Positions 9,289 to 17,153 of a stretch of 64,000 bases of DNA are shown one piece after another. The notes under the pieces are model-generated. The model did no database searches and was not told the DNA's origin. It saw only the letters and a list, made by a program, of their open reading frames with translations. Origin of the DNA: Vreelandella halophila (GTDB taxonomy: Bacteria > Pseudomonadota > Gammaproteobacteria > Pseudomonadales > Oleiphilaceae). The position numbers and the translations under genes are program-made. Position 1 is the first letter of the stretch. Each line of letters begins with the position of its first letter. Where the stretch lies: assembly GCF_009856365.1 (NCBI RefSeq), contig NZ_WMEX01000002.1, forward strand, positions 310,001-374,000, in the 5' to 3' direction.

Positions 9289-9927
9289 ATGACCTCAATG
9301 GTCCGGTATGTGCTGCTGATCATCGCGACCGGCGTGCTGGCGGGGTGTTCGCTGCTGGCGCCGGACCCGCCGTCGGACCAGGGCAACATCTGCGAGATCT
9401 TCCGGGAGCAGCCCGAATGGTATGACTATGCCAGGGCATCCGAAGAGCGTTGGGGTACGCCCATCGCCACGCAGATGGCGTTTGTTTACAGGGAATCGTC
9501 CTTCCGCAGCCACGTGCGGCCGCCGCGCCCCTGGCTTCTGGGCATCATTCCCTGGTTCCGCTCGTCCTCGGCGTACGGGTACGCCCAGGCCCAGGATCCG
9601 GTCTGGGGGGAGTACGAGGAGGACGCGGGCGGGCTGTTCGCGCGGCGTACCCACATGAAGCACGCCACGGACTTCATTGGCTGGTACAACCGGCGCAGCC
9701 ACGAGCGTCAGGGCATTGCCCTGTCCAATCCGGAGCATCTCTATCTGGCCTACCACCAGGGGCCGACCGGCTATGAGCGGGGCAGCTACCGGTCCAAGCC
9801 GGGTATCCAGAGAATCGCCCGGCAGGTGGAGCAACGGGCCTGGCGTTATGACGCCCAGTTGAAGCAGTGTGAGTCCGAGTTCCGCTGTCGCCATTTCTGG
9901 CAGTTCTGGCCCTTCTGTTCTGAATAG
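9289..9927 (+). CDS. lipoprotein with lytic transglycosylase (SLT)-like domain
   Basis: About 212 residues. The N-terminus is a lipoprotein signal with lipobox LAGC. A goose-lysozyme/SLT-like fold follows: ATQMAFVYRESSFRSH carries the putative catalytic Glu (RESSF), then SAYGYAQAQDPVWGEY (substrate-cleft GYxQ-type motif), then YLAYHQGPTGYERGSY (the AYN..G-like motif). It would cleave murein glycan from the periplasmic side of a membrane. The start at 9289 is chosen because GAGTGAG precedes it; an upstream TTG at 9271 is less likely. It lies directly before the ABC importer genes on the same strand, separated by a 124-bp gap with its own possible promoter. Confidence 0.78.
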   Translation: MTSMVRYVLLIIATGVLAGCSLLAPDPPSDQGNICEIFREQPEWYDYARASEERWGTPIATQMAFVYRESSFRSHVRPPRPWLLGIIPWFRSSSAYGYAQAQDPVWGEYEEDAGGLFARRTHMKHATDFIGWYNRRSHERQGIALSNPEHLYLAYHQGPTGYERGSYRSKPGIQRIARQVEQRAWRYDAQLKQCESEFRCRHFWQFWPFCSE

Positions 9928-10004
9928 CCCGCCGTTACCCCGCCAACGGGTTGGCATTACCGTCATTTCAGTCTGAATCCGGTTTTCCCGCCGGCTTGGC
10001 TTCG

Positions 10005-10010
10005 TATAAC
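10005..10010 (+). promoter_or_regulatory. -10 element (TATAAC) before the ABC importer operon
   Basis: TATAAC lies about 40 bases before the TTG start of the binding-protein gene. A T-rich weak -35 (TTTTCC) lies about 16 bases upstream of it. Confidence 0.35.
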
Positions 10011-10051
10011 CTGTCCCGTCAAAGAACAACAGGAAGGGAGCGCCGGTCATC

Positions 10052-12583
10052 TTGAGAAAACCCATTGCCTGGGTGCTGGCGGGGCTTGTGGTGCTGGCCC
10101 TGCTGATGCTGTTGCCACGCCCGGCAGAGCAGCCCGAGTCCACCAGTGCTGGCCCGGAAGACGGGGATCTCCGGGAGGCCATTGAGGAAACCGGCCGCCG
10201 AGGCGCGCTGGTGGACGAGGTGGTGTTCACCCAGGAATCGGACGTGGGTCGGATCGCCGGGCTGATTGAACGCGGCCGGCAGCAGGTGTTTGCCCAGGGC
10301 ATCACCAACATCACCGCCTATCAACGCCTGCGCGACTCCCGTAAGGGTGACTACGAAACCGCCTACGGTTCCAACACCGAGCTGACCCTCAACCCGGCGG
10401 AATTCGAGGAGGGCCTCAATCCCTTCAGCAACCGCCGTATCCGTGAGGCCATGAACTGGCTGGTGGACCGCCGGCATGTGGCCGAGGAGATCTACGGCGG
10501 CATGGCCGTTCCCCGCTACCTGCCGATGAACACCGCCTTCCCGGATTATGCGCGATTGGCGGAGACTGCCCGTTCCCTGGAGCTCCAGTACGGCCATGAC
10601 CCGGAAAAGGCACGCCGGATCATCACGGATGCCATGAAAGAGATGGGCGCGATCCGCCGGGACGGGCAGTGGTACCACAACGGCAAACCGGTAACGCTGC
10701 AGATCCTGATCCGCACCGAGGACGCCCGCAAGCAGGTGGGCGACTACGTGAGCAACCTCATGAGCGATCTCGGGTTCAACGTGCGGCGCCAGTACCGCAC
10801 AGCCCAGGAGGCCTCGCGCATCTGGATCGCCACCGACCCGGCGGCAGGACAGTGGCACATCTATACCGGCAGCTGGGTCTCAACCGCCATCAACCGGGAC
10901 GTCTCCAGCAACCTGAGCTTCTACTACACCAACCGTGGCCGCCCGGACCCGCTGTGGCAGGCCTATGACCCGGACGAGACCCTGGATAACATCGCCCGCC
11001 GGCTGGAGCGCCGGGATTACACCAGCATGGAGGAACGGCGCGAGCTGATGGCCGAGGGCATGGAGCTGGCCATGGAGGAGTCCTACCGCATCTGGCTGGT
11101 GGACCAGCTCAGTATCATTCCGCGTGCTGCCAACGTGGCCCTGGCCGCGGACCTGGCCGGGGGGATCGCCGGCTCGCGGATGTGGCCCTACACCCTGCGC
11201 TACGAGGATCGGCTGGGCGGTAGCATGACGTTTGCGGCTCCCAGCATCCTGACCGAGCCCTGGAACCCGGTGGCCGGCAGCAACTGGCTGTTCGATACCA
11301 TGATCACGCGGGCACTCAATGATCCGCCTCTGCTTCCGAACCCCTACACAGGGCTCTACCAGCCCCAGAGCATCCAGGGCGCGGAGGTGACGGTCACCGA
11401 GGATACGGTGGCCCAGCGCAGCCAGGACTGGGTGGAGCTGGAGCGCAAGGAAACCATTGAGGTGCCGGCGGACGCATGGATCGGCTGGAACGCGGAAGAG
11501 CGCCGTTTCCGGACGGTCGGGGACGCTCATCCCGAGGGCACGACGGCGCGCTCGCGCACCCGCATCCGCTATGAGGAAGGCTATCTGGATGGTCAGTGGC
11601 ATGACGGCACCGAGATGTCCCTGGCGGATCTGGTGCTGCCCTGGATCCTGAGCTTTGCCCGTGCGGATGAGAACAGTCCCTTCTTCGACCCTGCGCACGT
11701 ACCGCGTTTCAAGGTGTTCCAGCGGTACTTCAAGGGCTGGCGCATTCTCCAGCGCGAACCGCTGGTGATCGAGGTCTACAGCGACCAGGTCTTCCCGGAC
11801 GCCGAGACCATCGTGGCCCAGCAGGCGCTGTCGCCGTTGCCGTGGCACATGCTGGCGCTGGGCATGCGGGCGGAAAAGGCCGGGGATCTGGCCTTTTCCT
11901 CGCACAAGGCGGACGCCAATCGGGTGCCCTGGCTCAGTCTGGTGTCCGGGCCCAGCCTGGCGACTCTGGAGCGGCACCTGGGCCGGGCACTTGAGCAGGG
12001 CTACCTGCCCTACGCCTCGGTCCTCAAGGGCATGACGGAAGGCGGGAACCCGGCGCAACGGCGCTACAGCGCCATCCAGGACTGGTACCGCGAGCGTGGC
12101 CATTTCTGGGTGGGCAATGGGCCCTTCTACCTGCATTCCGTGCACCCTGTTGAAAAGACAGTGGTGCTGCGCCGCTACGAGGATTTTGCGGACCCGGCGG
12201 ACAAGTGGCTGGATTTCAGCGAACCCGAGATTCCGGAGGTGACCCTGGACGGGCCCATGATGGTGACCCAGGGGAAGTCTGCCACCTTCAACGTGGATGT
12301 GACCTTTGGCGGGGATCCCTACCCGAAGAAGGCCATCAGGAACCTTGAATACCTGCTTTTCGACGCCGACGGCAATCTCCAGACCCGCGGCCAGGCGGAA
12401 CCCGCTGGCGCGGGGCGCTGGCAGGTATCACTGGATGCCGACACCCTGTCGGCCCTGGGCGACGGTGCCAACAGCCTGGAGGTGGCAGTGACGTCCTCCC
12501 GGGTGGCTTTGCCGGCCTTCGCCTCCCACGCCTTTGCCACGGTTCCGGTGGGAACCCGGCTGATGGAGGTGGATGATGAGTAG
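10052..12583 (+). CDS. ABC importer substrate-binding protein, family 5-like, lobes in permuted order
   Basis: An 843-residue extracytoplasmic binding protein of the Dpp/Opp class, much longer than the usual 500-600. Residues 5-22 form an uncleaved-looking membrane anchor without a lipobox. Residues about 51-360 match what is normally the C-terminal half of the family: a VDEVVF strand, then NPFSNRRIREAMNWLVDRRHV, then HDPEKARRII. Residues about 391-710 match the normal N-terminal half: an EPWNPVAGS start, then GQWHDGTEMSLADLV, then NGPFYLHSV and VVLRRY. The order is therefore circularly permuted. Residues 730-830 look like an Ig-type beta domain. The start is TTG at 10052, with GGAG about 11 nt upstream and a stop codon 15 codons further up. 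It overlaps the permease gene by 11 bp. Confidence 0.82.
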   Translation: MRKPIAWVLAGLVVLALLMLLPRPAEQPESTSAGPEDGDLREAIEETGRRGALVDEVVFTQESDVGRIAGLIERGRQQVFAQGITNITAYQRLRDSRKGDYETAYGSNTELTLNPAEFEEGLNPFSNRRIREAMNWLVDRRHVAEEIYGGMAVPRYLPMNTAFPDYARLAETARSLELQYGHDPEKARRIITDAMKEMGAIRRDGQWYHNGKPVTLQILIRTEDARKQVGDYVSNLMSDLGFNVRRQYRTAQEASRIWIATDPAAGQWHIYTGSWVSTAINRDVSSNLSFYYTNRGRPDPLWQAYDPDETLDNIARRLERRDYTSMEERRELMAEGMELAMEESYRIWLVDQLSIIPRAANVALAADLAGGIAGSRMWPYTLRYEDRLGGSMTFAAPSILTEPWNPVAGSNWLFDTMITRALNDPPLLPNPYTGLYQPQSIQGAEVTVTEDTVAQRSQDWVELERKETIEVPADAWIGWNAEERRFRTVGDAHPEGTTARSRTRIRYEEGYLDGQWHDGTEMSLADLVLPWILSFARADENSPFFDPAHVPRFKVFQRYFKGWRILQREPLVIEVYSDQVFPDAETIVAQQALSPLPWHMLALGMRAEKAGDLAFSSHKADANRVPWLSLVSGPSLATLERHLGRALEQGYLPYASVLKGMTEGGNPAQRRYSAIQDWYRERGHFWVGNGPFYLHSVHPVEKTVVLRRYEDFADPADKWLDFSEPEIPEVTLDGPMMVTQGKSATFNVDVTFGGDPYPKKAIRNLEYLLFDADGNLQTRGQAEPAGAGRWQVSLDADTLSALGDGANSLEVAVTSSRVALPAFASHAFATVPVGTRLMEVDDE

Positions 12584-13661
12584 TCGCCTGCGGGATTTCC
12601 GCCGTCTTGGCTGGTTCACCCTGCGCCGGGTGCTGGCGCTGTTCGTGACCGTTCTGATCGGCGTCTACCTGACCATCATCATCGCCAACATGGGCGGCAA
12701 GGTGGATGAGCTCCGCAAGATTCAGATCCGTGCAACGGTGTCTGAATCGGTTCGCGCGGATCCGGCCTTCATGGAGATGGATTCCAAGGAGCGCAACGAG
12801 CTGATCCAGGAACAGGTGCAGCTGCAGATCGAGCAGCGCAACCTGGACGAACCCTTCATATGGCGCAGCTTCGACTACCTGGCCCAGGCGATCCAGCTGG
12901 ATCTGGGGCGCGCGGAGGAGATGCACAGTGATTCCGGCTCGCGCGCGGTCTACGACATCATCGTGGAGCGGCTGCCGGCCACGTTGCTGCTGTTCGGTAC
13001 GGCCAACCTGCTGGTGTTCTTCGTTTCCGTCTATGCGGCGCTCTACCTGTCGCGACGCTACGGCAGCCGGCTGGACCGCGCCGTCATCGGCCTGGCCCCC
13101 AGCTCGGCCGCGCCGGCCTGGTTCTACGGCATCTTCCTGATCCTGCTGTTCGCCTTCGTGGTGCCGGTGCTGCCCGCCGGCGGCATGGTTGCCATACCGC
13201 CGCCCGCGGATCCCTGGGTCTACGCCGGGAGCGTGCTGGAGCACCTGGTGCTGCCGGTCATCGCCATGTTCCTGTCGTCCATCTTCATCTCCATCTACTC
13301 GTGGCGGACCTTCTTCCTGATCCATTCCAGCGAGGATTACGTGGAGATGGCGCGGGCCAAGGGCCTGCCCTCGAACCTGATCCAGAGCCGCTACATCCTG
13401 CGGCCGACCCTGGCGCCCATCATCACCAATTTCCTGCTGATGCTGATCGGCCTCTGGAGTGGCGCCATCATCCTGGAGCAGGTGTTCAACTGGCCCGGGC
13501 TGGGCACACTGCTGTTCCAGGCCATCGGGCACCGGGACACGCCGGTGATCATCGGTGGGGTGGTGATCTTTGCCTACCTGCTGGCGGTTACCGTGTTCAT
13601 GCTGGATTTCCTCTACGCCATTCTCGACCCGCGCGTGCGGATCGAAGGAGGTGAGCAATGA
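12573..13661 (+). CDS. ABC transporter permease, DppB/OppB type
   Basis: A 362-residue inner-membrane permease of the peptide/nickel class. The first membrane segment is at about residues 15-38. A charged extracytoplasmic loop of about 75 residues follows, then the inner-membrane bundle beginning at YDIIVERLPATLLL. The EAA coupling loop is present (EDYVEMARAKGLPSNLIQSRYI). It begins inside the 3' end of the binding-protein gene with GGAGGTGG immediately upstream, and ends in an ATGA overlap with the next permease gene. Translation of the operon is thus tightly coupled. Substrate is not evident from the sequence; oligopeptides or muropeptides are possible. Confidence 0.9.
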   Translation: MMSSRLRDFRRLGWFTLRRVLALFVTVLIGVYLTIIIANMGGKVDELRKIQIRATVSESVRADPAFMEMDSKERNELIQEQVQLQIEQRNLDEPFIWRSFDYLAQAIQLDLGRAEEMHSDSGSRAVYDIIVERLPATLLLFGTANLLVFFVSVYAALYLSRRYGSRLDRAVIGLAPSSAAPAWFYGIFLILLFAFVVPVLPAGGMVAIPPPADPWVYAGSVLEHLVLPVIAMFLSSIFISIYSWRTFFLIHSSEDYVEMARAKGLPSNLIQSRYILRPTLAPIITNFLLMLIGLWSGAIILEQVFNWPGLGTLLFQAIGHRDTPVIIGGVVIFAYLLAVTVFMLDFLYAILDPRVRIEGGEQ

Positions 13662-14989
13662 GCCGCTGGATGCAGGGGCTGCGTGAGCTCAAGGGGTATC
13701 CCTCCGCGGTTGGCGGGCTGGGGATCATCCTCTTCCTGGTGGCGCTGTCGCTCTATACCGTCATCACCATTCCATACTCCGAGGCACTGGATCGCTGGCG
13801 GGGCGGGGACCACTGGCAGATGAACCCGGTCAACGCCGGGCCGGTCTGGGCGGATCGGCTGCTGGGCGGCAACCTGCCGCAGACCCGGGTCGTGGAAAGT
13901 GACAATGCCGACGTGCGCGAGGCGCCCTTTGAGGGTGGCAAGCAGGTGCGGATTCCGCTGACCTTTGAGTACGACAATGAGGGCTTCCCCAGCGAACTCA
14001 ACCTCTTCCTGAACCAGAAGGGTACCCAGCAGGAGGCCTTTGTGCGTCTGACCTGGCACACGCCCTCCGGGGAGACCATCTCTCTGGGCGGGCGTCGGGT
14101 CTCGGAAGAGGACCGTATCTCCATCTCCCAGAACCGGGCGCTGGAGGGGCGGCTGGGCATGGTGCCGCACGTGGGACTGTTCGCCGGCGACAGTGGTCCG
14201 GCGGATTCGAAGGCTGAACAGGGCGAATACCGGCTCACGGTGGACGCCATGCTGTTTGATCCGGGTGCCGAACTGGAGGCCGATCTGGCGGTCTATGGCC
14301 AGGTCCACGGGCTGGCCGGCACCGACTACCAGCGCCGCAACCTGATGCTGGCACTGATGTGGGGTACGCCCGTGGCGCTGGCCTTCGGGCTGCTGGCGGC
14401 GGTGGGCACCACGCTGACGACCCTGGTGATCGCCGCCACCGGCGTCTGGTACCGGGGGTGGGTGGATGCGCTCATCCAGCGCCTGACCGAGGTGAACATG
14501 ATCCTGCCCATGCTCCCGATACTGGTGATGGTGGGTACGCTCTATTCCACCAGCATCTGGCTGATGCTGGGCGTGGTGATTGCGCTGGGCATCTTCAGCG
14601 CCGGCATCAAGACCTACCGGGCCATGCTGCTGCCCATCCGCGAGGCGCCCTACATCGAGGCGGCGCGGGCCTATGGCGCGGGCAACGCGCGCATCATCCT
14701 GCGCTACATGATCCCGCGCATCCTGCCGGTGCTGATCCCGACCTTCGTGACCCTGATCCCGACCTTCGTGTTCCTGGAGGCGTCGCTGGCGGTTCTGGGT
14801 CTGGGCGACCCGGAGCTGCCCACCTGGGGCAAGGTACTCAATGACGCCCAGGAGCAGAGCGCGCTCTACAATGGCTTCTACTACTGGGTGATAGCGCCCG
14901 CCGTGCTGCTGATGCTGACGGGGCTGGGCTTCGCCATGTTCGGTTTCGCCCTGGACCGTATCTTCAATCCGAGGCTGAGAACGCAATGA
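13658..14989 (+). CDS. ABC transporter permease, DppC type with large periplasmic insert
   Basis: A 443-residue permease, roughly 140 longer than ordinary DppC/OppC. Membrane segment 1 is at about residues 18-38. Residues about 60-212 form an inserted beta-rich extracytoplasmic domain (for example QVRIPLTFEY and FVRLTWHTPSGETISLGG). The canonical sequence then resumes at HGLAGTDYQRRNLMLALMWG, the equivalent of the usual HPLGTDxxGRD region. The EAA loop APYIEAARAYGAGNARIILR is intact. The gene overlaps both neighbours by four bases. The insert would sit next to the unusual binding protein and could act as its docking platform; that is inference. Confidence 0.9.
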   Translation: MSRWMQGLRELKGYPSAVGGLGIILFLVALSLYTVITIPYSEALDRWRGGDHWQMNPVNAGPVWADRLLGGNLPQTRVVESDNADVREAPFEGGKQVRIPLTFEYDNEGFPSELNLFLNQKGTQQEAFVRLTWHTPSGETISLGGRRVSEEDRISISQNRALEGRLGMVPHVGLFAGDSGPADSKAEQGEYRLTVDAMLFDPGAELEADLAVYGQVHGLAGTDYQRRNLMLALMWGTPVALAFGLLAAVGTTLTTLVIAATGVWYRGWVDALIQRLTEVNMILPMLPILVMVGTLYSTSIWLMLGVVIALGIFSAGIKTYRAMLLPIREAPYIEAARAYGAGNARIILRYMIPRILPVLIPTFVTLIPTFVFLEASLAVLGLGDPELPTWGKVLNDAQEQSALYNGFYYWVIAPAVLLMLTGLGFAMFGFALDRIFNPRLRTQ

Positions 14990-15972
14990 CGGACGCTCGC
15001 GAGCCGCTGCTGCAGGTCCGCAACCTGCAGCTCCATTACCGCACCCGCCGGGGGACGGCCCGGGCGGTGGACGGCGTTGACCTGGACGTGGGGCGCAACG
15101 AGGCGCTGGTGGTGCTGGGCGAGTCCGGCTCCGGCAAGAGCTCCCTGGCCAAGGCACTGATGCGGCTGCTGCCCCGCAACGTGGCCCGCTACAGCGGTCA
15201 GGTGATGCTCGGTGGTGACGAACTCATGGGCATGGACGACGAGCGCTTCCGTTCCGGTGTGCAGTGGAACCGCATCTCGATGGTAATGCAGGCGGCCATG
15301 AACGCCCTCAACCCGGTGGTCCGGGTGGGCGAGCAGGTGGCAGAGCCGCTGCGGGTGCACCGGGGCTGGTCGAAAGAGGCTGCCATGGAGCGGGTGGTGG
15401 AGACCTTCGCCACGGTCGGCGTATCCCGGGACTTCGTGACCCGCTACCCCTTCGAACTCTCCGGCGGCATGCGCCAGCGCGTGGTGCTGGCCATGGCGCT
15501 GGTCACCGAGCCCGAGCTGGTCATCCTGGACGAACCCACCTCGGCCCTGGACGTCCTGACCCAGGCGAGCATCATGAACGTGCTCAAGCGCATCAAGCGC
15601 GAGCAGGGCACCAGCTTCATCCTGATCACCCATGACGTGGCCACCTCCAGCGAGCTGGCGGACCGGGTGGCGCTGATGTATGCCGGGCAGATCGTGGAAC
15701 AGAGCGATGCCCGTGATTTCTTCCATCATCCGGCCCACCCCTATTCGAAGCTGCTGATGGACAGCGTGCCGCGCCTGCACCAGAGCGAGCCGCCGGGCTA
15801 CATTCCCGGCGAGCCGCCGGACCTGATCGACCCGCCGGCGGGCTGTCGCTTCGCGGACCGCTGCCCGCGGCGTTTCGGGCGCTGCAGCGAGGATCCGCCC
15901 GCGTTCGAACTGGACGGCGACCGCCGTGTTCGCTGCTGGCTGCATGAGGAGGGCACCGACCATGACGGCTGA
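14986..15972 (+). CDS. ABC transporter ATP-binding protein, DppD/OppD type
   Basis: A 328-residue ATPase. Walker A is GESGSGKSSLA, the signature is LSGGMRQRV, Walker B is ELVILDEPTSALD, and the switch His is in LITHDVA. After the nucleotide-binding domain comes the oligopeptide-type C-terminal extension, with cysteines in CRFADRCPRRFGRC. In some relatives such cysteines bind an iron-sulfur cluster. It pairs with the next ATPase to energise the importer. It starts in an ATGA overlap with the DppC-like gene. Confidence 0.93.
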   Translation: MTDAREPLLQVRNLQLHYRTRRGTARAVDGVDLDVGRNEALVVLGESGSGKSSLAKALMRLLPRNVARYSGQVMLGGDELMGMDDERFRSGVQWNRISMVMQAAMNALNPVVRVGEQVAEPLRVHRGWSKEAAMERVVETFATVGVSRDFVTRYPFELSGGMRQRVVLAMALVTEPELVILDEPTSALDVLTQASIMNVLKRIKREQGTSFILITHDVATSSELADRVALMYAGQIVEQSDARDFFHHPAHPYSKLLMDSVPRLHQSEPPGYIPGEPPDLIDPPAGCRFADRCPRRFGRCSEDPPAFELDGDRRVRCWLHEEGTDHDG

Positions 15973-16957
15973 GGAACCATTGCTCCAGGCGACCAACCTG
16001 CACACCTGGTTTGAGCTGCGCCAGTGGGGCTTCCTGCGCGTGGGCTCGGTGCGCGCCGTGGACGGCGTGGACTTTGAGCTGGCGAAGGGCGAATCCGTGG
16101 CTTTCGTGGGCGAGAGCGGCTGCGGCAAGAGCTCCCTGGCCCGGACCCTGCTCGGCCTGCACAACCCCAGCCATGGCGACGTGATCTTCGAGGGGCAGCA
16201 CCTCAGCGAGCTGAAAGGCGAGGATCGCCGCCAGTACCTGGCGCGGGTCGGCTATGTGCAGCAGGATCCCTTCGGCGCGCTGCCGCCGTTCATGGACGTG
16301 CGCCGTCTGCTTTCGGAGCCGCTGATCATCCACGGCGTTAAGGACCGTGACGAGCGCGAGCGCCGTATCCGCCGGGCGCTGGAGGAAGTGCGCCTGACGC
16401 AGGTGGACGAGATCCTGCCCAAGTTCCCGCACATGCTCAGCGGCGGCCAGCAGCAGCGAGTGGTGATCGCCCGGGCGCTGCTGCTGGAGCCGGCCATGCT
16501 GATCGCGGACGAGCCGGTTTCCATGCTGGACGCCTCGGTGCGGGTGGAGATCCTCAACCTGCTGCGGCGCATCCAGAAGGAGCGGGGGCTGACCCTGGCC
16601 TTCATCACCCACGACCTCTCAACCGTGCGCCATTACGCCGACCGCATCTTCGTGATGTACGCGGGCCGGGTGGTGGAGCAGGCGCCGGTGGAACGGCTCC
16701 TCGACAATCCACAGCACCCTTACACCCGGGCCCTGCTGGCGGCGATTGCGGATGTGGATGCAGACAACGCGCTGGATGAACGCGACGTGCCGGATGGCGA
16801 ACCGCCCAGCCTGTTGCACCCGCCCGAAGGGTGTCGTTTCCACCCGCGCTGCCCCCGGGCCATGGAAGGGCTCTGCGACCAGCAGGATCCCCCGGTGTTC
16901 GAGCCCGAGGCCGGGCACTATTCCGCCTGCTGGCTTCAGGACCCGGAGCGGGACTAG
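15962..16957 (+). CDS. ABC transporter ATP-binding protein, DppF/OppF type
   Basis: A 331-residue ATPase. Walker A is GESGCGKSSLA, the signature is LSGGQQQRV, Walker B is MLIADEPVSMLD, and the His-loop is in FITHDLS. The same C-terminal Cys-rich oligopeptide extension is present (GCRFHPRCPRAMEGLC). I placed the start at 15962, 10 nt after GAGGAGG and overlapping the previous gene by 11 bp, rather than at upstream in-frame codons. It is the partner subunit of the preceding ATPase. Confidence 0.93.
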   Translation: MTAEEPLLQATNLHTWFELRQWGFLRVGSVRAVDGVDFELAKGESVAFVGESGCGKSSLARTLLGLHNPSHGDVIFEGQHLSELKGEDRRQYLARVGYVQQDPFGALPPFMDVRRLLSEPLIIHGVKDRDERERRIRRALEEVRLTQVDEILPKFPHMLSGGQQQRVVIARALLLEPAMLIADEPVSMLDASVRVEILNLLRRIQKERGLTLAFITHDLSTVRHYADRIFVMYAGRVVEQAPVERLLDNPQHPYTRALLAAIADVDADNALDERDVPDGEPPSLLHPPEGCRFHPRCPRAMEGLCDQQDPPVFEPEAGHYSACWLQDPERD

Positions 16958-16960
16958 ACC

Positions 16961-17122
16961 TTGCGGGCCATCGGAATCCTCCTGATGCTGTCAGCCCTGG
17001 CGCCGCTGCTGGCCATGGTCTCCGGCGGCCTGGCGCCGTCGGTGCTGCTCTCCCTGCTGGCCTACGGCGCCCTGTTCGCTGGCGTGTTCTGCTACACCGC
17101 CGGGGTCATTCGCCGCCGCTAG
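16961..17122 (+). CDS. small two-helix membrane protein
   Basis: A 53-codon frame starts with TTG three bases after the stop of the dppF-like gene and ends with RRR and TAG. The product is almost entirely hydrophobic: helix 1 at about residues 3-22 (ILLMLSALAPLLAMVS) and helix 2 at about 28-48 (VLLSLLAYGALFAGVFCYTA), closed by a positive tail. GGAG lies about 14 nt upstream, so translation may depend on coupling. Its position suggests a minor subunit or unrelated passenger of the importer operon. The compact hydrophobic, positive-inside layout supports a real gene, but conservation is untested. Confidence 0.55.
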   Translation: MRAIGILLMLSALAPLLAMVSGGLAPSVLLSLLAYGALFAGVFCYTAGVIRRR

Positions 17123-17153
17123 CCAGGAGCACCGTATCGGGCGACGTCAACGA

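Noticed and set aside
12336-15157. long minus-strand frames opposite the ABC permeases
   Set aside because: Antisense shadows, rich in His, Arg and Gln, with no domain signature; the plus strand has overlapping, motif-bearing permease genes.
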